Origin: Erinaceus europaeus
Taxonomy: Eukaryota > Chordata > Mammalia > Eulipotyphla > Erinaceidae
NCBI RefSeq assembly: GCF_950295315.1
Contig: NC_080171.1
Location: forward strand, 36,687,782 to 36,751,781
Reading direction: 5' to 3'
DNA: 64,000 nt
Below are positions 60,342-64,000 of the stretch, in pieces (positions within the stretch are counted from its first letter, which is position 1; each line of letters starts with the position of its first letter). The notes beneath the pieces are model-generated. The model did no database searches, was not told the DNA's origin, and was given only the letters and a program-made list of their open reading frames with translations. Position numbers and translations under genes: made by a program.

Positions 60342-61285
60342 ATGGTTAAGCCAACAAGAAGAAATATTGGAGAAATTAACCAGGACAATATCTCAGCTAA
60401 AAGCCCCCCAAAGGGTGAAGCACAAATAATGAGGTCAACATCCAAACACTAGTTAAGGAAATAATAACAGGCGTGAGTAAAGTGCTTTAAAGAACTGTCA
60501 TCAGAAATACAGAAACAACAAATGAGACTCTGGAAGAAAACATCTATTATCTCAAGGTTATTAATGAACTGAAAGCTTAAATAGCTGAGCTAAGAACACA
60601 ACTAGCTGAACAAGCTAAAACAGTATCAGAACAGGGTAACAAAATAGATGAACCCCAGAAAACACTAGAGGGGAGAGAGAATAGAATAAATGAGGCTGAA
60701 GACAGAATTAGCAAGATCTAGGATGAATTAGAGACAAATAAAAGAAGTAAGAGATCTCAAAAAGAGATTAAGATTTACTGAAAACAACAACAGAGACCTA
60801 TGGGGTGACTTCAAAGGAAATAATATACACATCATTGGCTTAACAGAGAAAGAAAGAGAGGGAGGGGAAATAAACATTCTTCAGGACATAATTGCTGAAA
60901 ACTTCTCTAGTCTAGACAACATAAAAGACATAGAGGTTCAAAAAGCCCAGAGGGTCCCAAACAGAATTAACCCAGACTTAAAGACACCAAGACACATCAT
61001 ATTTAGAATGGAAAGCAATAAGGATAAAGAAAGGATCCTGAAGGCTGCAAGAGAAAAACAAAGAGTCACCTACAGAGGAAAACCCATAAGATTAGCAGCA
61101 GACTTCTCCACACAAACACTACATGCTAGAAGAGATTGGCAAGATATCTATCAATTGTTCAATGAGAAAGGCTTCCAACCAAGACTACTGTATCTGTTAG
61201 ACTGTCATTTAGACTAGATGGAGGCATCAAAACTTTCTCAGACAAGCAAAAGTTGAAAGAAACAACTATCACTAAGCCTGCCAAA
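60342..61285 (+). pseudogene. L1 ORF1 remnant of the second L1
   Basis: It starts at ATG 60342 (MVKPTRRNIGEINQ). Stops appear within about 35 codons and again further on. The coiled-coil part is diverged (60520-60780, K/E-rich). The RRM start 'NNNRDLWGDFK' and the C-terminal domain (61008-61217; 'NKDKERILKAAREKQRVTYR', 'ADFSTQTLHARRDWQDIYQ') are clear. The last ~20 codons are lost at the deletion junction near 61288. Expected role when intact: RNA-binding trimer of the L1 particle. Confidence 0.8.
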
Positions 61286-63272
61286 AGACCCCTAAAGCAA
61301 CCAGAAGGACATTTCTGTCCTTATAAATTTCTGTCCTAATAAAGTTAGGGAAGAAATAAAATAACATTGAAAACAAGAAAACCATACAAAAGATCAACGA
61401 AAGTAAATGTCGTTTCTTCAAAAGAGGGAACAAAATCAGCAAACCTTTAGCTAGATTCACAAAACAAAAAAGGGAGGAGACCCAAATAAATTGGATCATA
61501 AATGAAAGAGGAGCTATCACAACAGACACCACAGAAATTCAACATATCATGTGAGGCTTCTATGAACAACTATATGCCACCATGTTAGAGAATCTGGAAG
61601 AAATGGATGATTTCCTAGATACCTATCAACTTCCAAAATTAAATAAATAGGAACTAGATAACATGAACAGGCTCATCACAGCTAAAGAAATTTAAATAGT
61701 TATCAGAAACATTCCCAAGAATAAAAATCCTGGACAGATGGTTTTACAAATGAATTCTACAAAACCTTTAAAGAAGAACTAATACCTCTACTTTTAAAAG
61801 TCTTCCAGAAGATTGAAGACACTGGAATACTCCCTTCCAGCTTCTATGAAGCTAATATCACTTTGATACCAAAAGTAGACAGGGACACAAACAAGAAAGA
61901 AAACTACAGACCAATATCTCTGATCAACATAGATGCTAAAATATTGAACAAAATTGTAGCCAACCAGATACAGCGGTATATGAAAAAGATTGTTCATCAA
62001 TACTAAGTGGGGTTTATCCCAGGGATGCAAGGTTGGTTTAATATACATAACTCAATCAACATGATCCAATACATCAATAAAAGCAAGACCAAAAACCACA
62101 TGGTCATATCAATAGATACAGAGAAAGCCTTTGACAAAATACAACATCCCTTTAAGATCAAAATTCTACAAAAAATGGGAATAGATGGAAAATTCCTGAA
62201 GATAGTCGAGTCTATATATAGCAAACTTACAGCCAACATCATACTCAATGGGGAAAAACTGGAAGCATTTACCCTGAGATCAGGTACTACACACAGGGAT
62301 GCCCACTATCACCATGACTATTCAATTTAGTGTTCGAAGTTCTTGCCGTAACAATCATGCAGGAGCAAGGAATTAAAGGGATACAGATTGGAAGAAAAGA
62401 AGTCAAACTCTCCCTATTTGAAGATGACATGAAGTATACATGGAAAAACCTAAGTAATCCATCAAGAAGCTTTTGGAAATCATCAGGCAATATATATTAA
62501 GTTGTCAGGCTACAAAATTTACATTCAAAAGTCAGTGGCATTCTTCTATGCAAACACTAAGTTAGAAGAAGAAGTTAAAATCCAGAAATCAATTCCTTTT
62601 ACTATAGCAACAAAAACTATTAAATATCTAGGAATAAACATAACCAAAGAAGACCTGTATATTGAAAATTATGAGTCACCACTCAAGGAAATTGAAAAAG
62701 ACACAAACAAGTGGAAAGATATTCCATGTTCATGGGTTGGAAAAATTAACATAATTAAAGCGAATATATTACCCAGAGCCATATACAAATTTAATGCTAT
62801 CCCCATCAAGATCCCAACCACATTTTTTTAAGAGAAAAGAACAAATGCTACAAATGTTTATCTGGAGCCATAAAAGACTTAGAATTGCCAAAACAATCTT
62901 GAGAAGAATGAACAGAACTGGAGATATCACACTCCCAGATCTCAAAATGTAATAGCGCCACTGTCATTAAAACTGATTGGTAGTGGAATGTGAATAGACA
63001 CACTGACCAGTGGAATAGAATTGAAAGTCCAGAATTAAGCCACCACACCTATGGACATCTGATCTTTGACAAAGGTGCCCAGACTATTAAATGAGGAAAG
63101 CAGAGTCTCTTCAACAAATGATGTTGGAAAAAATGAGTTGAAACATACAGAAGAATGAAACTGAACCACTAAATTTCACCAAATACAAAAGTAAATTCCA
63201 AGTGGAACAATGACTTGAATGTTAGACCAGAAACTATCAGATACTTAGAGGAAAATATTGGCAGAACTCTTT

Positions 63273-63287
63273 TCCACATAAATTTTA
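63273..63287. repeat. TSD of the 5S rRNA fragment (left)
   Basis: tccacataaatttta here and at 63340-63354, perfect 15-bp match. Confidence 0.93.
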
Positions 63288-63339
63288 GCTTCCGAGATCA
63301 GATGAGATCAGGCGTGTTCAGGGTGGTATAGCCGTAGAC
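63288..63339 (-). pseudogene. Truncated 5S rRNA retropseudogene (nt 1-52), tailless
   Basis: The reverse complement starts 'gtctacggctataccaccc' and ends '...tgatctcggaagc'. It matches 5S rRNA from its first base to about base 52, with about 4 transition differences, mostly at CpG sites. The exact 5' start, loss of everything 3' of base 52 (including the internal promoter boxes), absence of an A-tail and a perfect 15-bp TSD indicate a retroposed fragment, not a gene. Confidence 0.92.
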
Positions 63340-64000
63340 TCCACATAAATTTTAAAGACATCTTCAATGAAATGAATCCAATTACAAAGAAGACTAAGAC
63401 AAGCATAAACCTATGGGACTACATCAAATTAAAAAGCTCTGCACAGCCAAAGAAACCACTACTCAAACCAAGAGACCCCTCACAGAATGGAAGAAGATCT
63501 TTACATCCATACATCAGACAAGAGGCTAATAACCAATATATATATATATAGTTTGCCAAACTCAACAATAAGACAACAAATAACCCCATCCAAAAATGGG
63601 GGGAGGACATGGACAGAATATTCACCACAGAAGAGATCCAAAAGGCCGAGAAACACATGAAGAAATGCTCCAAGTCTTTGATTTGTCAGAGAAATGCAAA
63701 TAAAGACAACAATGAGACACCACTTCACTCCTGTGAGAATGTCATACATCAGAAAAGGTAACAGCATCAAATGCTGGAGAGGTTGTGAGGTCACAGGAAC
63801 CCTCCTGAACTGCTGGTAGTAATGTAAATTGGTCCAACCTCTGTGGAGAACAGTCTGGAGAACTCTCAGAAGGCTAGAAATGGACCTACCCTATGATCCT
63901 GCAATTCCTCTCCTAGGGATCTATCCTAAGGAACCCAACACACCTATCCAAAAAGATCTGTGTATACATATGTTCTTAGCAGCACAATTTGTAATAGTCA

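Larger units (their letters stand above)
59040..64000 (+). mobile_element. Second L1, internally deleted, continues past window
   Basis: It shows 5' UTR (about 59040-60341, edge approximate), ORF1 remnant, then ORF2 from the middle domain to the C-terminal region, reaching the window end. ORF2 lacks the endonuclease. Later insertions lie at 59328-59857 (LINE 3' end, minus) and 63288-63339 (5S fragment, minus). Sequence parallels the L1 at 1201 but is more decayed and has a different 5' UTR. Its 3' TSD lies outside, so the 5' boundary is not confirmed. Confidence 0.85.
61288..64000 (+). pseudogene. L1 ORF2 remnant lacking endonuclease, truncated by window end
   Basis: ORF2 sequence begins at the position equal to about 4411 of the first L1 ('accctaaagcaaccagaagg'), so the endonuclease domain and the start are absent. 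The reverse transcriptase is readable in pieces: 61900-62330 ('[18 protein letters not shown]', '[11 protein letters not shown]', '[16 protein letters not shown]') and 62502-62831 ('[13 protein letters not shown]', '[15 protein letters not shown]'). The active-site box reads FEDD (62417-62428), with a 1-nt deletion just after it. Further stops and frame changes follow. The C-terminal cysteine motif region near 63770-63830 is present ('CWRGCE...' equivalent) but interrupted. A 5S rRNA piece splits it at 63288-63339. Confidence 0.82.

Noticed and set aside
63288..63339. 5S rRNA gene
   Set aside because: Only the first 52 nt are present, without the internal control region; flanked by a TSD.

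Overview
This is AT-rich mammalian noncoding DNA with no recognisable cellular protein-coding exon. The interspersed repeats point to a hedgehog (Erinaceidae, Eulipotyphla). There are many copies of a tRNA-derived SINE with a G/C-rich head, a 'cacctgcagg' core, a CT-rich middle and an A-rich tail; from memory these fit the hedgehog ERI families. They sit beside L1 elements whose 3' UTRs I do not know from primates or rodents. The species call rests on recall of the SINE consensus, not on a database search. All long open frames belong to retrotransposons, and all are broken.

Layout. 1-1185: unique sequence. 1201-9505: a complete but dead L1 (5' UTR, ORF1, ORF2, about 1.3 kb 3' UTR) bounded by an imperfect target-site duplication (TSD); a 935-bp truncated copy of its own family's 3' end lies inside ORF2 with a perfect 12-bp TSD. 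9527-25260: mostly unique, with scattered SINEs, microsatellites and two stretches (about 13330-14350 and 24440-24860) that read like conserved noncoding elements. 25265-31200: SINEs and a rearranged L1. 31200-33750: a nest of two SINEs at one target plus an L1 whose 5' part is inverted, bounded by a TSD. 34543-46800: SINEs, microsatellites and two copies of a separate 190-bp SINE. 46800-48610: the 5' end of an old L1 on the minus strand, split by a solo LTR. 48620-59030: unique sequence with SINEs, L1 tails and a second LTR. 59040-64000: a second L1 that runs off the window. It lacks the segment encoding its endonuclease, and it carries two later insertions: the 3' end of a non-L1 LINE and a 52-nt piece of 5S rRNA.

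How the parts relate. L1 machinery is the likely source of the tRNA-derived SINE insertions (A-rich tails, TSDs of 11-16 bp) and of the 5S fragment. The non-L1 LINE at 59328-59857 ends with its stop codon followed directly by AAG repeats. The SINEs at 34553 and 46214 share its last ~50 bp and the same kind of tail. This suggests a second, independent LINE/SINE pair active in the lineage, which is the most interesting observation in the window. I see no CRISPR array, operon, functional RNA gene or new gene-encoded system. Promoter and enhancer calls would need comparative data.
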